64,000 bases of DNA, taken from the NCBI GenBank assembly GCA_963696325.1, contig CAVOJV010000052.1, forward strand, positions 5,987-69,986, read 5' to 3'. The notes under the pieces were generated by a model. The model saw nothing but the letters and a program-made list of their open reading frames with translations. It was not told the DNA's origin and ran no database searches. The position numbers and the translations under genes were made by a program. This stretch comes from CAVOJV01 sp963696325 (GTDB lineage: Bacteria; Pseudomonadota; Gammaproteobacteria; Competibacterales; Competibacteraceae). Shown in pieces: positions 1 through 8,400 of this stretch. Positions within the stretch are counted from its first letter, which is position 1; every line of letters starts with the position of its first letter.

Positions 1-80
1 ATTGGCCCAGCTAAGGCCAGTTAGGGAGCGGGGAGGACCATTCCATTACTATAGAAAGAAAAAGAACATTTTTTTGGATC

Positions 81-677
81 TTGAGCGCGGCATTCGTTAT
101 TGAATGGGTGTTTCTTGCTTTCAACGTACAAAGCCGCGAAGACTGGCTTTTGGAAAATTTACTGGTCTTTATTCTCAGCGGACCTATTGTGTGGCTTTTC
201 TTAAAAGGTCACCTGTCTTTGACCTCTTACGCGCTTGTCATACTATTTTCATCTCTTCACTGTATTGGTGCCCATTACACTTATTCACTTGTTCCCTATG
301 ATTCCTGGGTTCAGGATTTATCGGGTGTTTCGCTCAATTCTGGTTTGGGTTGGCAGCGAAATCACTATGATCGTCTTTTACATTTTTTATGGGGACTTCT
401 GTTTTTCAAACCCCTTAGCGAGTTTCTCGGTTTTTCAGCTCGCCTACAGGGGCGACCGCTCGTGGTTTTTACATTTTTCACGTTAATTGTGGGCTCGACA
501 TTTTATGAGCTGATCGAGTGGGTCGCCGCCATTGTTTTGGGCGGCGATTTGGGGGTAGCTTATGTCGGCGCGCAAGGCGATGTTTGGGACGCTCAAAAGG
601 ATCAGACCCTCGCCATTTTTGGGTCTGTTTGCGCTTTAATTTGCAGGAGCTGGTTCAATCGAGGTCGCCGAGTGTGA
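81..677 (+). CDS. DUF2238 (YjdF-type) inner-membrane protein
   Basis: This is a 198-residue polytopic membrane protein of the DUF2238/YjdF family, whose function is unknown. Visible family signatures are the DWLLENLLVF segment near the N-terminus, HCIGAHYTYS, and WQRNHYDRLLHF, which places conserved His, Tyr and Asp residues at membrane boundaries. About five hydrophobic segments can be counted. The TTG used here at 81 is uncertain: the frame stays open back to position 15 and the upstream codons still read as plausible N-terminal sequence, so the true start may be an ATT/ATA codon at 45-51. The gene stands alone and runs towards the mobile-element graveyard. Confidence 0.75.
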   Translation: MSAAFVIEWVFLAFNVQSREDWLLENLLVFILSGPIVWLFLKGHLSLTSYALVILFSSLHCIGAHYTYSLVPYDSWVQDLSGVSLNSGLGWQRNHYDRLLHFLWGLLFFKPLSEFLGFSARLQGRPLVVFTFFTLIVGSTFYELIEWVAAIVLGGDLGVAYVGAQGDVWDAQKDQTLAIFGSVCALICRSWFNRGRRV

Positions 678-744
678 CTCGGCTGGGCGACTCGGCGGTG
701 GCGTCATCGACACATGCCGGGGGAAACCACGGCAGGTAGGGTCT

Positions 745-869
745 CCGGCCCCGAACGGTTCCACCCATTGCTTCAGCGCCAGAAAAACGTCATCTTGAGG
801 GCGCCCAAAGACGAACGCCAGCACCGTGCCGGTGAGGGGGTCGCTGGCGTGCCACGAATCGCCACTACA
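745..869 (-). mobile_element. IS1-family transposase fragment
   Basis: About 42 codons read WHASDPLTGTVLAFVFGR and then DVFLALKQWVEPFG. This matches the catalytic-core segment of IS1-type transposases (WHAIDH..TGKVLAYVFGRRKDEVFL..LLEPFGI). The fragment is in frame with the N-terminus of the hydrolase gene at 870-938, so it forms part of a chimeric open frame that ends at 636. No IS1 terminal repeat and no InsA part are present. It is a remnant only. Confidence 0.6.
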
Positions 870-938
870 CTGGCGCACGGTGGTCAGCGCCTGCGCCACC
901 AGCAGTGGGCTGAGCACGAGCTTGCTCGTGAGCGACAT
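870..938 (-). pseudogene. SGNH/GDSL-type hydrolase, N-terminal 23 codons only
   Basis: The ATG at 938-936 overlaps the stop codon of the enoyl-CoA hydratase (TGATG), so this was the translationally coupled next gene. The peptide MSLTSKLVLSPLLVAQAL matches the membrane-anchored N-terminus I associate with proteobacterial GDSL/SGNH hydrolases (MSL.LKL.L.PLLVAQALATR). After codon 23 the frame runs straight into IS1-type transposase sequence and the GDS catalytic motif is missing. The gene is therefore truncated by a rearrangement. The family assignment rests on a short segment. Confidence 0.45.
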
Positions 939-1720
939 CAGGCGGTGAATTTGGAATAGTCCGGCGCGCGCTTCTGGAAGAAGGCCTGGAACGCCTCCAG
1001 CGCTTCGGGGCTGCGCAACCGGGTGGCAAAGAGCGCGCCTTCGGCGGCGATGGCCTGCAGGATCTGCGCGCGCTGTGGCTCGCGGATCAGGCGCTTGGCG
1101 TCGCGCACCGCGCCCGGCGGCAACGCGTTGAAGCGCTCGGCCACCCGGCGGGCGTGGTTCGCCACCTCGCCGGTCGGCAGTACGGCGTTGGCCAGGCCGC
1201 ACGCCACTGCCTGCGAGCCGGTGAACGGTTCACCGAGCAGCAGCTTCTCGGCCGCGCGGCGGTGGCCCATCAACTGCGGCACGAGCACGCTGGAGGCGAA
1301 CTCGGGCACCAGCCCGAGGCCGACGAAGGGCATCGCGAGGCGCGCCTCTTCGGACACGTAGACGAAATCGCAGTGCAGCAGCATCGTCGTGCCGATGCCG
1401 ATGGCCGCGCCGGTGACGGCGGCCACCACCGGCTTGTCGCACTCCAGCAGCGCGCGCATGAACTGGAACACCGGCGACTCGGCCGCGTTGCTGCCGCCCT
1501 GCCCCGGCGGTCGCGCCATGAAGTCCTCCATGTCGTTGCCGGCGGTGAAGATACCCGGCTGTCCGGTGAGCAGCACCGCGCGCACGGCGCCGTCGGCGGC
1601 AGCGGCGCGCAAGCCGTCGGCCATGGCCTGGTACATCGCGACGGTAAGTGCATTCTTTTTCTCGGGCCGCGCGATCTCGAGGGTGAAGACGCCGTTCAGG
1701 GTCGCGGTGCGGATGGTCAT
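938..1720 (-). CDS. Enoyl-CoA hydratase/isomerase (crotonase) family protein
   Basis: A complete 260-residue crotonase-fold protein, the usual family length. The first oxyanion-hole strand is seen in GIFTAGNDMEDF and the second in GAAIGIGTTMLLHCDF. They are followed by a family-type segment containing GLVPEFASS. Such enzymes hydrate or isomerise enoyl-CoA esters; the exact substrate cannot be read from sequence. The gene lies 3 bp downstream of a small membrane-protein gene and overlaps the remnant hydrolase start by one base, so the three formed an operon. The start ATG at 1720 gives MTIRTATLNGVFTLEI, typical for the family. Confidence 0.9.
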   Translation of the reverse strand: MTIRTATLNGVFTLEIARPEKKNALTVAMYQAMADGLRAAAADGAVRAVLLTGQPGIFTAGNDMEDFMARPPGQGGSNAAESPVFQFMRALLECDKPVVAAVTGAAIGIGTTMLLHCDFVYVSEEARLAMPFVGLGLVPEFASSVLVPQLMGHRRAAEKLLLGEPFTGSQAVACGLANAVLPTGEVANHARRVAERFNALPPGAVRDAKRLIREPQRAQILQAIAAEGALFATRLRSPEALEAFQAFFQKRAPDYSKFTA

Positions 1721-1723
1721 GTC

Positions 1724-2044
1724 TCAGCCCTCGGTTTCATCCGCTGTCGGCGTCTGGGTCTGCCAGTCAACCAAGAACAGAACCCCCGCAAAGACAGCAC
1801 TGACGCCGCCGAGCAGGAGCAGTACCGTGGAGGCTACCCCGGCAGCCACCAGGAAGCATCCGGACACCATCAACCACCGTACCGCAAGCTGCCTGCCCCC
1901 ACTGCGCAGCCGCAGCGAAAAGGCCAGTTCCGGGGTGCCGTCACGCCCCTGGGCCGGGCGCCAGGACAGGGTCTGAAACGGCCAGAGCAGCTCCCGGAAG
2001 AGCGGCCCCAGGGAAGGGGAACGAGTCGTCATCGGTTGGCTCAA
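1724..2044 (-). CDS. Small membrane protein of unknown function
   Basis: A 106-residue protein. A polar N-terminal half contains PFQTLSWRPAQGRDG, and two closely spaced hydrophobic stretches follow in the second half (roughly residues 58-92), so a helical hairpin in the inner membrane is likely. A TTG start at 2044 lies 4 bp after AGGAGG; the alternative ATG at 2032 would be 16 bp from it, so TTG is preferred. Its stop is 3 bp before the crotonase start, indicating co-transcription. I do not recognise the family. Confidence 0.55.
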   Translation of the reverse strand: MSQPMTTRSPSLGPLFRELLWPFQTLSWRPAQGRDGTPELAFSLRLRSGGRQLAVRWLMVSGCFLVAAGVASTVLLLLGGVSAVFAGVLFLVDWQTQTPTADETEG

Positions 2045-2172
2045 GAGACCTCCTGTGGGGTCATGGTAACGCCGCGATCAGTGCAGCAAAGGCGGCGGCT
2101 AGCTCAGTGCCAAGTAGGTACCTGGCGCCGGATTATCCGCGCAACGCCGCGTTGGCACCAGCACCCTTGGCG

Positions 2173-2216
2173 GTTCCGGTAAGGCGGTGATATTGCTACC
2201 ATCCCCTTACCGGAAC
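2173..2216. repeat. 12-bp perfect inverted repeat
   Basis: GTTCCGGTAAGG at 2173-2184 is exactly reverse-complemented at 2205-2216, with 20 bp between. There is no following T-run, so it is a poor intrinsic terminator. It could be an operator, an IS end or a folded RNA element. It lies between the small membrane-protein gene and a gene remnant. Confidence 0.5.
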
Positions 2217-2243
2217 AGGGAGGGCTGCTACGGCGGGCGACGG

Positions 2244-2495
2244 TCAAAAGCCAGTAGGATTGTTATCGTACTGACCCGACCCCTGATTCTCGGCATCCGT
2301 AATCTGTGCTTCCTCCGGCGCCTCGGGATCAAGGTACTGGCGGTATTTGGCGTAGAGCCAAATGGTCATGGGGCGGTTGTTCACGATCTCGATCTCATCG
2401 AAGTCAAACGCCGCGTGACGCATCAGATAGTCTTCGATGATCTCTTCAAGGTCGTCCTCATCAATCTCGATCTTGGGGTTCGAGTAGCAGCGGAA
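2244..2495 (-). pseudogene. C-terminal remnant of an acidic protein of unknown family
   Basis: The minus-strand frame from about 2495 to the TGA at 2244 reads a compositionally sensible, strongly acidic protein end (IDEDDLEEIIEDYLMRH, then FDFDEIEIVNNRPMT, then DPEAPEEAQ). No start codon with a ribosome site lies at its upstream end, where the sequence changes character near 2500. It is most likely the tail of a gene whose 5' part was lost. I cannot name it. Confidence 0.35.
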
Positions 2496-2627
2496 CCGTC
2501 AATGACGCTAAGGCGCCCCGTTTGCTGGACAGGCTGGTAGGCCATCAGGTAGCCTATGATACATGGAACCGCCTGAAGAGCACAGACGGCCGTCCGCCGG
2601 GAAAAACCGGTATCCAACCGGCTCCAG

Positions 2628-2937
2628 TTGGCGACCACCCGTCTTGAAGCGGCCCAGCAGGAGCGCCTCTGGGCGATAGCCGCCGCGTACGAGGCCGGTC
2701 TATCCCATTCGTAACATCGCGGCCGCGACGGGCTTGAGTTCGAGCCGTGTCCACCCACTCCTCAGTGATGAAGAGTCCCGTGAAGTCCCCCGGTGGCGCA
2801 GTCAGTTACGGGAACAGGCGCCATTGGCTGATGAAGGTACGGCAGCGAGCTCATCATCCCGTGCAATCGATTTTCAGGCGCGCCTGGCTCAAGAAGTGGA
2901 AATTTTACGTCGGTGTATCAGAAGCCCTCGCCCTTGA
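2628..2937 (+). pseudogene. Frameshifted HTH-type regulator-like gene
   Basis: Two frames join to one product. The first reads TTRLEAAQQERLWAIAAAYEAGLS. One extra C near 2707 breaks it, and the second frame continues SIRNIAAATGLSSSRVHPLLSDEESREVP. Together they form a helix-turn-helix segment of the kind seen in small proteins that accompany mobile DNA in purple sulfur bacteria. Removing one base of the CCC run restores a continuous product. The C-terminus also looks truncated after the ARLAQEVEILRRCI segment. Confidence 0.5.
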
Positions 2938-3109
2938 GCATGTCGCGCAACATCCAAGCCTCTCCGAAAGTGCGTTGCTAAAGCGGACGCCAGAGTGAGC
3001 GTCTGAGTGATGCCCCATCTCTGAATTGGGCCAGCCTGGTCGATGTGTCGGAAGATTGGCATGGCCCATTTCAACGGTCTCTTTGCTGCCTTCCGCCAGT
3101 TCATGATGG

Positions 3110-3299
3110 CTAAAAGTAAATCACGTCGCCGTACGGCAACGGCGGTGGTGCCAAGCCGAGCCGGGTGGCTGGTGTGGTTATCGTTTTAACGCCCCCTTGC
3201 TTGGTTTGCCGCTTGTCGATGAAAGTATGGACGACGCGGAAGATGTCGAGCATTTTTTGCACGGTCGCAGGATTGTATGCCGCGTAGCCGTTCCAGATC
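3110..3299 (-). mobile_element. C-terminal transposase remnant
   Basis: On the minus strand the frame ending at the TAG at 3110-3112 reads IWNGYAAYNPATVQKMLDIFRV, then ATRLGLAPPPLPYGDVIYF. This matches the C-terminal tail of integrase-type DDE transposases (WNGY..YNPATVQK.LDIFRV...TPAMRLGLA.GP...DI.YF). The catalytic core is absent. It is a remnant adjacent to the IS110 element. Confidence 0.55.
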
Positions 3300-3369
3300 C
3301 TTACCTTGTATTATGAATTCCGTGATGTACTTGAGACATTCGGTGTACTAGCTTGCTTCAAGACACCCT

Positions 3370-3389
3370 ACCTGGAGGGCACTCCAGGT
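3370..3389. repeat. Perfect 8-bp-stem hairpin upstream of IS110
   Basis: ACCTGGAG (3370-3377) and CTCCAGGT (3382-3389) are perfect complements around a GGCA loop. It lies about 155 bp upstream of the IS110 transposase, without a T-run. It may be a target-type palindrome, since IS110 elements often sit near REP-like hairpins, or part of a structured RNA from the element end. Confidence 0.4.
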
Positions 3390-3543
3390 TCGAGCGACTG
3401 GATGCCGTGCCCACCCTTGGGACACCAAGCCCGTGCCGTAGATTTTTGCAGCAGTCGCTCACCCTCAATGGAAGATCGAACAGTATCTTCGGCCCGGCTT
3501 GCCGGTAGCCTGCATTCACAAGGTTGATCAGTTGAGACTGATT

Positions 3544-4509
3544 ATGACCACATTTCATCTCGGTATCGATGTCGCCAAAGCCAAGCTGGACTGCGCTTTA
3601 CGCCTACCTAACGGTAAATTTCGCGCCAAAGTCGTCACCAACACTGCCCAAGGATACGCCGATCTTGCCGATTGGCTTGCCCGCCACGAGGCGCTAGATG
3701 TCCAGGTTTGTATGGAGGCCACCGGCATCTATTGGGAAGACAGCGCCCAATTTCTGGCCCCCCGGGGGGTTACCGTCAGCGTCGTCAACCCGGCCCAAAT
3801 CAAGGCTTATGCAGCTTCCCGCTTAACCCGCAGCAAAACCGATGCCGTCGATGCCCGCCTCATCGCCGAGTTCTGCGCCGAGCGCCATCCGCCGCCCGGG
3901 CAGGCCCGAAGCGAAGCAGAAGTCGCCTTACGGGCGTTGGTGATGCGGCTGGATGCGCTGCAAACCATGCGCACCCAGGAAAGCAATCGCCTGGGCGTCG
4001 CCCGCGATGCCGTGCGCACCACTATTCAAGAACACCTAGATTGGCTCGATCAACAGATCAAGTCGCTGATCCAAACCATCAATCAACACATCGCCTCCAA
4101 CCCCGACCTGAAAGGGAAGCGCGAATTGCTCGACAGCATCCCGGGCCTGGGAGAACGCACCATCGCCATCCTGCTGGCCTTCTTTGCCGACCCCAGCCGT
4201 TTTGCCAACAGTCGACAAGCCGCGGCGTTTGGCGGCCTCGATCCCCGCCACCATGAATCAGGCACGAGCGTGAAAGGCAAGCCCCGGCTCTCCAAAGTGG
4301 GCCATGCCTTTTTGCGCAAAGCGCTCTACATGCCCGCCATGGTCACCTTGTACAAAACCGCCTGGGGTAAGCGATTCAAGGACCGGCTAGAACTCTCGGG
4401 CAAGCCCGCCAAGCTGATCATCGGCGCCATGATGCGTAAGCTCCTCCATGTCGCCTTCGGAGTGCTCAAATCCGTAAAAAACTTTGATCCGGCCCTTCAT
4501 GGCGCTTGA
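3544..4509 (+). CDS. IS110-family transposase (DEDD recombinase)
   Basis: An intact 321-residue IS110 transposase. The N-terminal RuvC-like DEDD domain shows FHLGIDVAKAKLD, MEATGIYWE and SKTDAVDARLIAEFC. A coiled linker follows, and the C-terminal Transposase_20 domain shows DSIPGLGERTIAILLAFF and KGKPRLSKVGHAFLRKALY, where the conserved serine sits. The start at 3544 is chosen because homologues begin at MTTFHLGIDV. About 240 bp of non-coding sequence lies upstream, which in IS110 relatives can encode a bridge RNA. The right end abuts the inverted repeat of the ISAs1 element at 4527. Confidence 0.9.
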   Translation: MTTFHLGIDVAKAKLDCALRLPNGKFRAKVVTNTAQGYADLADWLARHEALDVQVCMEATGIYWEDSAQFLAPRGVTVSVVNPAQIKAYAASRLTRSKTDAVDARLIAEFCAERHPPPGQARSEAEVALRALVMRLDALQTMRTQESNRLGVARDAVRTTIQEHLDWLDQQIKSLIQTINQHIASNPDLKGKRELLDSIPGLGERTIAILLAFFADPSRFANSRQAAAFGGLDPRHHESGTSVKGKPRLSKVGHAFLRKALYMPAMVTLYKTAWGKRFKDRLELSGKPAKLIIGAMMRKLLHVAFGVLKSVKNFDPALHGA

Positions 4510-5393
4510 CATGAATAACAGTATCTACGGCTTTCTCATAAAAATTTCACGTGCCTAAGCATCGATTCCAAGTCAGCAACAGAATCCGCAAATGGTTCAA
4601 GGGCGGCCTGGAGCTTTTTCGCCGAGGCTTTTCGGCGCAGTGTGATGGCGCAGCTCGGCAATCGAGCCATGAGTTGGGCTGGGTTTGCTGAGTTCGTCTT
4701 GATTTTGTCTTCGTTGAACGTGACATCGCGAATCCAGTGGTTGGACTCCACGCCCCAGGGCCTGCGGATAGCTTGGGCCAATTCCGTCACGGTGGCCTGG
4801 GGCGCGATAACAGGGATGGTTTGATTGCTGAGGTAATACGAGGGTTCGGCGGTGGTTGTCCGTGTGGCGACCTTGAAGGGTTCACGTTCCACGACCACGC
4901 AGGCGGTTAAGCCACTAGTTTTCCAACGCGGGGCCGGTGCCCGCCGGGGCAGGGCAAAGAGTCGGGCGCGACCGGTGCTGACACGACCCTGCGCTTGGTC
5001 ATGCTCGGTGGTTTCGGCCATGGACGATGGAGACGCCGCCACGGGTTGGCATTGCCCCAACAGAACCGCTGGAGTTTCCTTCACCTGCGTCAACTATAGG
5101 CCCCCGGCCTGAGGGACTGGCGCCGTCGTTTTCGGATTGCAAGGGTGCGCAGCCAAGGCTACTTGTTGCTTCTCCACGCCGGGTTCTCGCAATAACGCAC
5201 GAACCACCGGGATTGCGCTGGATTGGGGGCCGAGTGGGCGGGCTTGACCGACCACGGCGCGGGTTTCCTGGGTGATCGCCACGACCAAGCCTTGTTGTTC
5301 GCCGGCATCCAGCGTGCCTCGGCGTGTTTTCCCGTCCACCGCCACCCACGGTTGGCCGTATAGTGGACCCCAATTTCCAGACGATCATTTAAG

Positions 5394-5717
5394 ATGGGAG
5401 CCGGTGAGAAATCGGGGTTTATTGTGAGTGAGAAGAAACGCAAGATTTTCAGTGGTGAGTTCAAGGCAAAGGTTGCGCTTGAGACGATTCGGGGCCTCAA
5501 GACGGTCAATGAAATTGCCCAGGATTTTGGCGTACACCCGACGCAAGTAGGGCTGTGGAAGAAGGAGTTGCAAGCGCAGGCGGCCAGCCTGTTCGAAGTC
5601 AAGCGTGGCGCCAAGCCGGTGGATCCGTCCGCCACACCAGAGAGGCTCTACTCCGAGATCGGGCGGCTGAAGATGGAGTTAGACTGGCTTAAAAAAAAGT
5701 CCGGGATCAGCCCCTAG
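5394..5717 (+). CDS. IS3-family OrfA (HTH protein)
   Basis: A 107-residue OrfA with the InsE-type helix-turn-helix (GEFKAKVALETIRG, then VNEIAQDFGVHPTQVGLWKKEL) and a C-terminal leucine-rich coiled coil (IGRLKMELDWLKKK). The ATG at 5394 is used; a GTG at 5424 giving VSEKKRKIFSGEF is closer to the usual family start. A run of eight A at 5690-5697 near the 3' end is a slippery site that moves ribosomes -1 into OrfB. Confidence 0.85.
   Translation: MGAGEKSGFIVSEKKRKIFSGEFKAKVALETIRGLKTVNEIAQDFGVHPTQVGLWKKELQAQAASLFEVKRGAKPVDPSATPERLYSEIGRLKMELDWLKKKSGISP
5690..5697 (+). promoter_or_regulatory. Programmed -1 frameshift site (A8) between OrfA and OrfB
   Basis: The frame-0 codons CTT AAA AAA AAG give LKKK and end soon after at TAG. 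A -1 slip continues as KKVRDQPLDDRKRWVDE and joins OrfB without a gap. An A-run in the last codons of the OrfA coiled coil is the standard IS3 arrangement for making the OrfAB transposase. Confidence 0.75.
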
Positions 5718-6754
5718 ATGACCGCAAGCGCTGGGTCGACGAGCAAGATCCGTTGGCGCTTAATCGGCAATGCGAGCTGACGGGCATTGCCCGTTCCACG
5801 GTCTATGCGCCCCGCCGCGTGGCGGCGCTGGACCCGGACCCAGAGGAACTGGCGTTGCTGGATCTGATTGATGCCGAATACACGCGGCGTCCGTTCTACG
5901 GCAGCCGCAAGATAACGGTCTATCTGCGTGGCCTGGGCTATCAGGTCAACCGCAAGCGGGTCCAGCGACTGATGGGGATACTGGGGTTGGCGGGCATGGC
6001 GCCAGGGCCGAACACCAGCCGCCCGTACCCCCAACACAAGGTGTATCCCTACCTGCTGCGCGGGGTGGAGATTGAGCGTCCGAACCAGGCCTGGAGCACC
6101 GACATCACGTATATCCGGCTGGCACGCGGGTTCGTGTACCTGGTCGCCGTGATCGACTGGTACTCGCGCAACGTGCTGGCTTGGCGGGTCTCCAATACGC
6201 TGGACAGCGGGTTCTGCGTGGATTGCTTGGAGCAGGCCTTACAGGTTTACGGTGCCCCTGAAATCTTCAACAGCGATCAAGGGTGCCAGTTTACTTCGGA
6301 AGCCTTCACTGCGGTTCTCAAGGTGCAGGGCATCGCTATCAGCATGGACGGGCGTGGGCGAGCTTTGGACAACATCTTCGTGGAGCGTCTCTGGCGAAGC
6401 GTCAAACACGAGGACGTGTACCTGAAAGGCTATGCCGACGTGCCAGAGTTGCTGCTGGGCCTGACGGACTACTTTGTGTTTTACAACACGGAAAGAAGCC
6501 ACCAGTCACTGGACTACCGGACACCGGATGAGGTCTACCGGGCAGGCCATGGGGGTGGCGCCCAGATTGTGGATAAATTCAGCGAGCGAGCAACATCTCG
6601 CACAGAAGCAGAAGCAATATCAGGGCAGCGCTGTTCCGCTGCATGTGATCCGCGCTACCCTCTTAAAACTCGACTCAAAATTGTCTTGACTAAGGGGTCC
6701 ACTTTACCGTCACGGTTCTGCAGGCGCACCCCAACACCGCGTTCGATGAGTTGA
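5700..6754 (+). CDS. IS3-family OrfB (DDE integrase domain)
   Basis: The frame is -1 relative to OrfA and is entered by ribosomal slippage; the first internal start would be at 5753. The HTH_21 segment (YGSRKITVYLRGLGYQVNRKRV) precedes the rve domain. Its DDE triad is visible as the D in STDITYI, the D in NSDQGCQFTS and the E in DNIFVERLWRSVK. The frame does not stop before the right end of the element and runs about 48 bp into the ISAs1 sequence, so the tail is not native. The catalytic domain is complete. Confidence 0.85.
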
Positions 6755-7198
6755 TCCAGCACCGACCCATCCAGGCGAGCGAGCAAACGTGGCAGCTGGG
6801 CGCGAGCAATGGAGCGGCCTTTGGGAAGCGGGGTCAACTCGTGCAACCAATCCAGGCGAGGGCGGATAAAACGGTGAATGCTGGAGAGTGTCTGGCGTCC
6901 TGTGAGCGTGGCCAGCACAACAGCGACACGCACAAAAACCCAAGAGTGTCTGTTGCCTCGATTGTCGCGTGGGTCGGGCACATCACGTTTCAGAAGTTCC
7001 ACAAAACAGGAGCCTTGATCCTGATTGCAGGATATATCGCTAATCATCGCTTTGCCTACTCGCAAAAGCCGAGCTCATAAACCATGCGGAATGTCTATAG
7101 CTTTTTTATGAGAAAGCCGTGCTATCATCCCCTATGTGTCAGGATAGTTGCCACCTCACAGAGATTGTATAGTGTGAAGAAGGCAACGGTGAAAAACG

Positions 7199-7621
7199 AT
7201 GACTCTATATCCTGAAGATCAGACGACACGGGTAATCGAACGGATGCTCCCCCTGCAAGCGATGCCGGTTCCACCGCTGTCGCAAGAGACGGGCATTCCG
7301 CAAGATACGCGCTATGGTTGGCGACGGCAGGCTTGTCGAGCCTGCGGGCTGCCCTTGATGGGATCGACGCACCTCAAGGAACGCTGGAGCAGCGCCGAGC
7401 AATTTGCCAGGGTGGTGGAGACGGCGGCCTTGAATGAAGCGCAACGGGGTGAATACTGCCGCAAGCGTGGGCTCTATCCCGAGCAACTCCAGGGCTGGCG
7501 GCAGTGCTGTGAACAAGCGAATGGCGGCCAGGGGATCCCACGCGCGACGAGCGGGGCTGGCACCGATGCACGCCGTGTCCAGGAGTCGGCGCGCCGTACG
7601 GCATTCTCAGTACAGGTGTAA
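7199..7621 (+). pseudogene. Truncated IS transposase OrfA-like gene
   Basis: The first 110 residues resemble the HTH-containing OrfA of two-ORF IS elements (VPPLSQETGIPQDTRYGWRRQA, then WSSAEQFARVVETAALNEAQ and EYCRKRGLYPEQLQGWRQ, then CEQAN). After about 7530 the similarity stops and the remaining 27 codons are unrelated. No OrfB follows. A TGTCAGGATAGTTGCCACC segment about 60 bp upstream may be the left end of the element. It is a remnant. Confidence 0.6.
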
Positions 7622-7845
7622 TAGGGCTCCAGCCTGCCCCCCACGTGCTGATAGCGAACCCGCATCCGCGCGCCGCACCTACCCACACCACCCGCCCTTG
7701 TAATAATCCGACCCTTTCGCGCGGTACGCTGCCGCGACTGCCCTGACTCCAGGCCGCGATATCCTGTCGGAGCACGGCCTGATTGCGCTCGAACTCGTCC
7801 CAGTCGAGATAGCCGACGTGCGCCTGGGGAATCAGGACCTGCCAG
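7582..7845 (-). pseudogene. Serine recombinase fragment (zinc-ribbon region)
   Basis: The frame starting at 7845 reads WQVLIPQAHVGYLDWDEF and SVPRERVGLLQGRVVW. A +1 error near 7688 (TGTGGGTAGG instead of TGTGGTAGG) shifts it, and the next frame reads GRCGARMRVRYQHVGGRLEP then YYTCTENAVRRA. This is the recombinase/zinc-ribbon part of a large serine recombinase (LLQGRV.CGRCG.RM). The catalytic resolvase domain is missing. Confidence 0.6.
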
Positions 7846-7987
7846 TCCTATCGCTGCACCTGGATGGCCGACTGCGGCTGGCCGACCCGATAAGCGTGGC
7901 CTTCCGGCAAGCCTGCTTGACTACAATAAATCTACGGTTGAACCGAATTCCATCCAACCGGTAGCATGACACCTTCTTCAAGGCGAG

Positions 7988-8400
7988 GCGTTGATCGAAC
8001 GCCTGCGGGCGAACGCCTTGACGGGCGACGATCGAGGGTTGTTGGTGAAGCTGATCCAACTCTATTTCTGGTTCACGTTGGCGCTGCGTGCAACCAAGAT
8101 CAGCCTGGGCCGGCTGCAGAGTGCCCTGTTTGGCGAGGGCCAGCGCTGTCCGGCCGGTGGTCGAGGGACCTTGTATCCGCTGCCGGCCGGGATGGAGATT
8201 CGGATAGACGGCCACGCTCTGCTGTCGGGGATCCGTTACGAGCTAGAAAAACTCCGCTGCTCGGCCTGCGGCGCGGTGTTCACGGCGCCGGTGCCAGGAG
8301 CGGCGGGTACCGCGACATACACAGCCCCCGAGCGCGAGCGGTGATCGCGCTCGGGCGTTACTCCCTGGGACTGCCATTTTACCGGCTGGAAGCAGGTCAG
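7988..8400 (+). pseudogene. IS66-family TnpC fragment with internal deletion and frameshift
   Basis: ERLRANALTGDDRGLLVKLIQ and TKISLGRLQSALFGEG match the N-terminal leucine-zipper and motif region of IS66 transposases. Then about 50 residues are missing and the frame resumes at RCPAGGRGTLYPLPAG and LEKLRCSACGAVFTAPVP, the IS66 zinc-binding segment. A frameshift near 8320 precedes RARAVIALGRYSLGLPFYRLEAGQ. The catalytic domain is gone. The fragment ends against the DUF779 gene. Confidence 0.65.

Larger units (their letters stand above)
5359..6706 (+). mobile_element. IS3-family element, intact, with 3-bp target duplication
   Basis: Ends read TATAGTGGACCCC on the left and, inverted, TAAAGTGGACCCC on the right. 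CCG flanks both sides (5356-5358 and 6707-6709) and is the target duplication, since deleting one copy with the element repairs the host ISAs1 frame. The length of 1348 bp and the two-frame layout fit the IS3 family. Confidence 0.9.
4536..7047 (-). pseudogene. ISAs1-family transposase, broken by IS3 and a nonsense codon
   Basis: The N-terminal part (7047 down to 6707) reads DPRDNRGNRHSWVFVRVAV and LPRLLARLDGSVLDQL. The middle (from 5358) reads WVAVDGKTRRGTLDAGEQQG and NPKTTAPVPQAGG. The C-terminal part reads RPWGVESNHWIRDVTFNED. Removing the IS3 copy plus one CCG gives RLQNRDGQPWVAVDGK without a frame change. A further in-frame TAG at 5094-5096 replaces the expected AGGTYLTQ. The transposase is therefore inactivated twice. 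The start at 7047 is the first ATG. Confidence 0.85.
4527..7120 (-). mobile_element. ISAs1-family element, interrupted by an IS3-family element
   Basis: An 18-bp terminal inverted repeat (ACGGCTTTCTCATAAAAA) is seen at 4527-4544 and, inverted, at 7103-7120. The transposase frame starts about 56 bp inside one end and its stop lies within the other end, as is normal for ISAs1. An IS3 element at 5359-6706 splits it. Flanks read TATCT on the left and GCTATC on the right, and no clear target duplication can be called. Confidence 0.75.

Noticed and set aside
3370..3389. Intrinsic terminator
   Set aside because: The hairpin is perfect but no T-run follows on either strand.
5353..5358. Six-bp or longer target duplication for the IS3 element
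   Set aside because: Only CCG is shared by both flanks, and removing 3 bp restores the host frame exactly.
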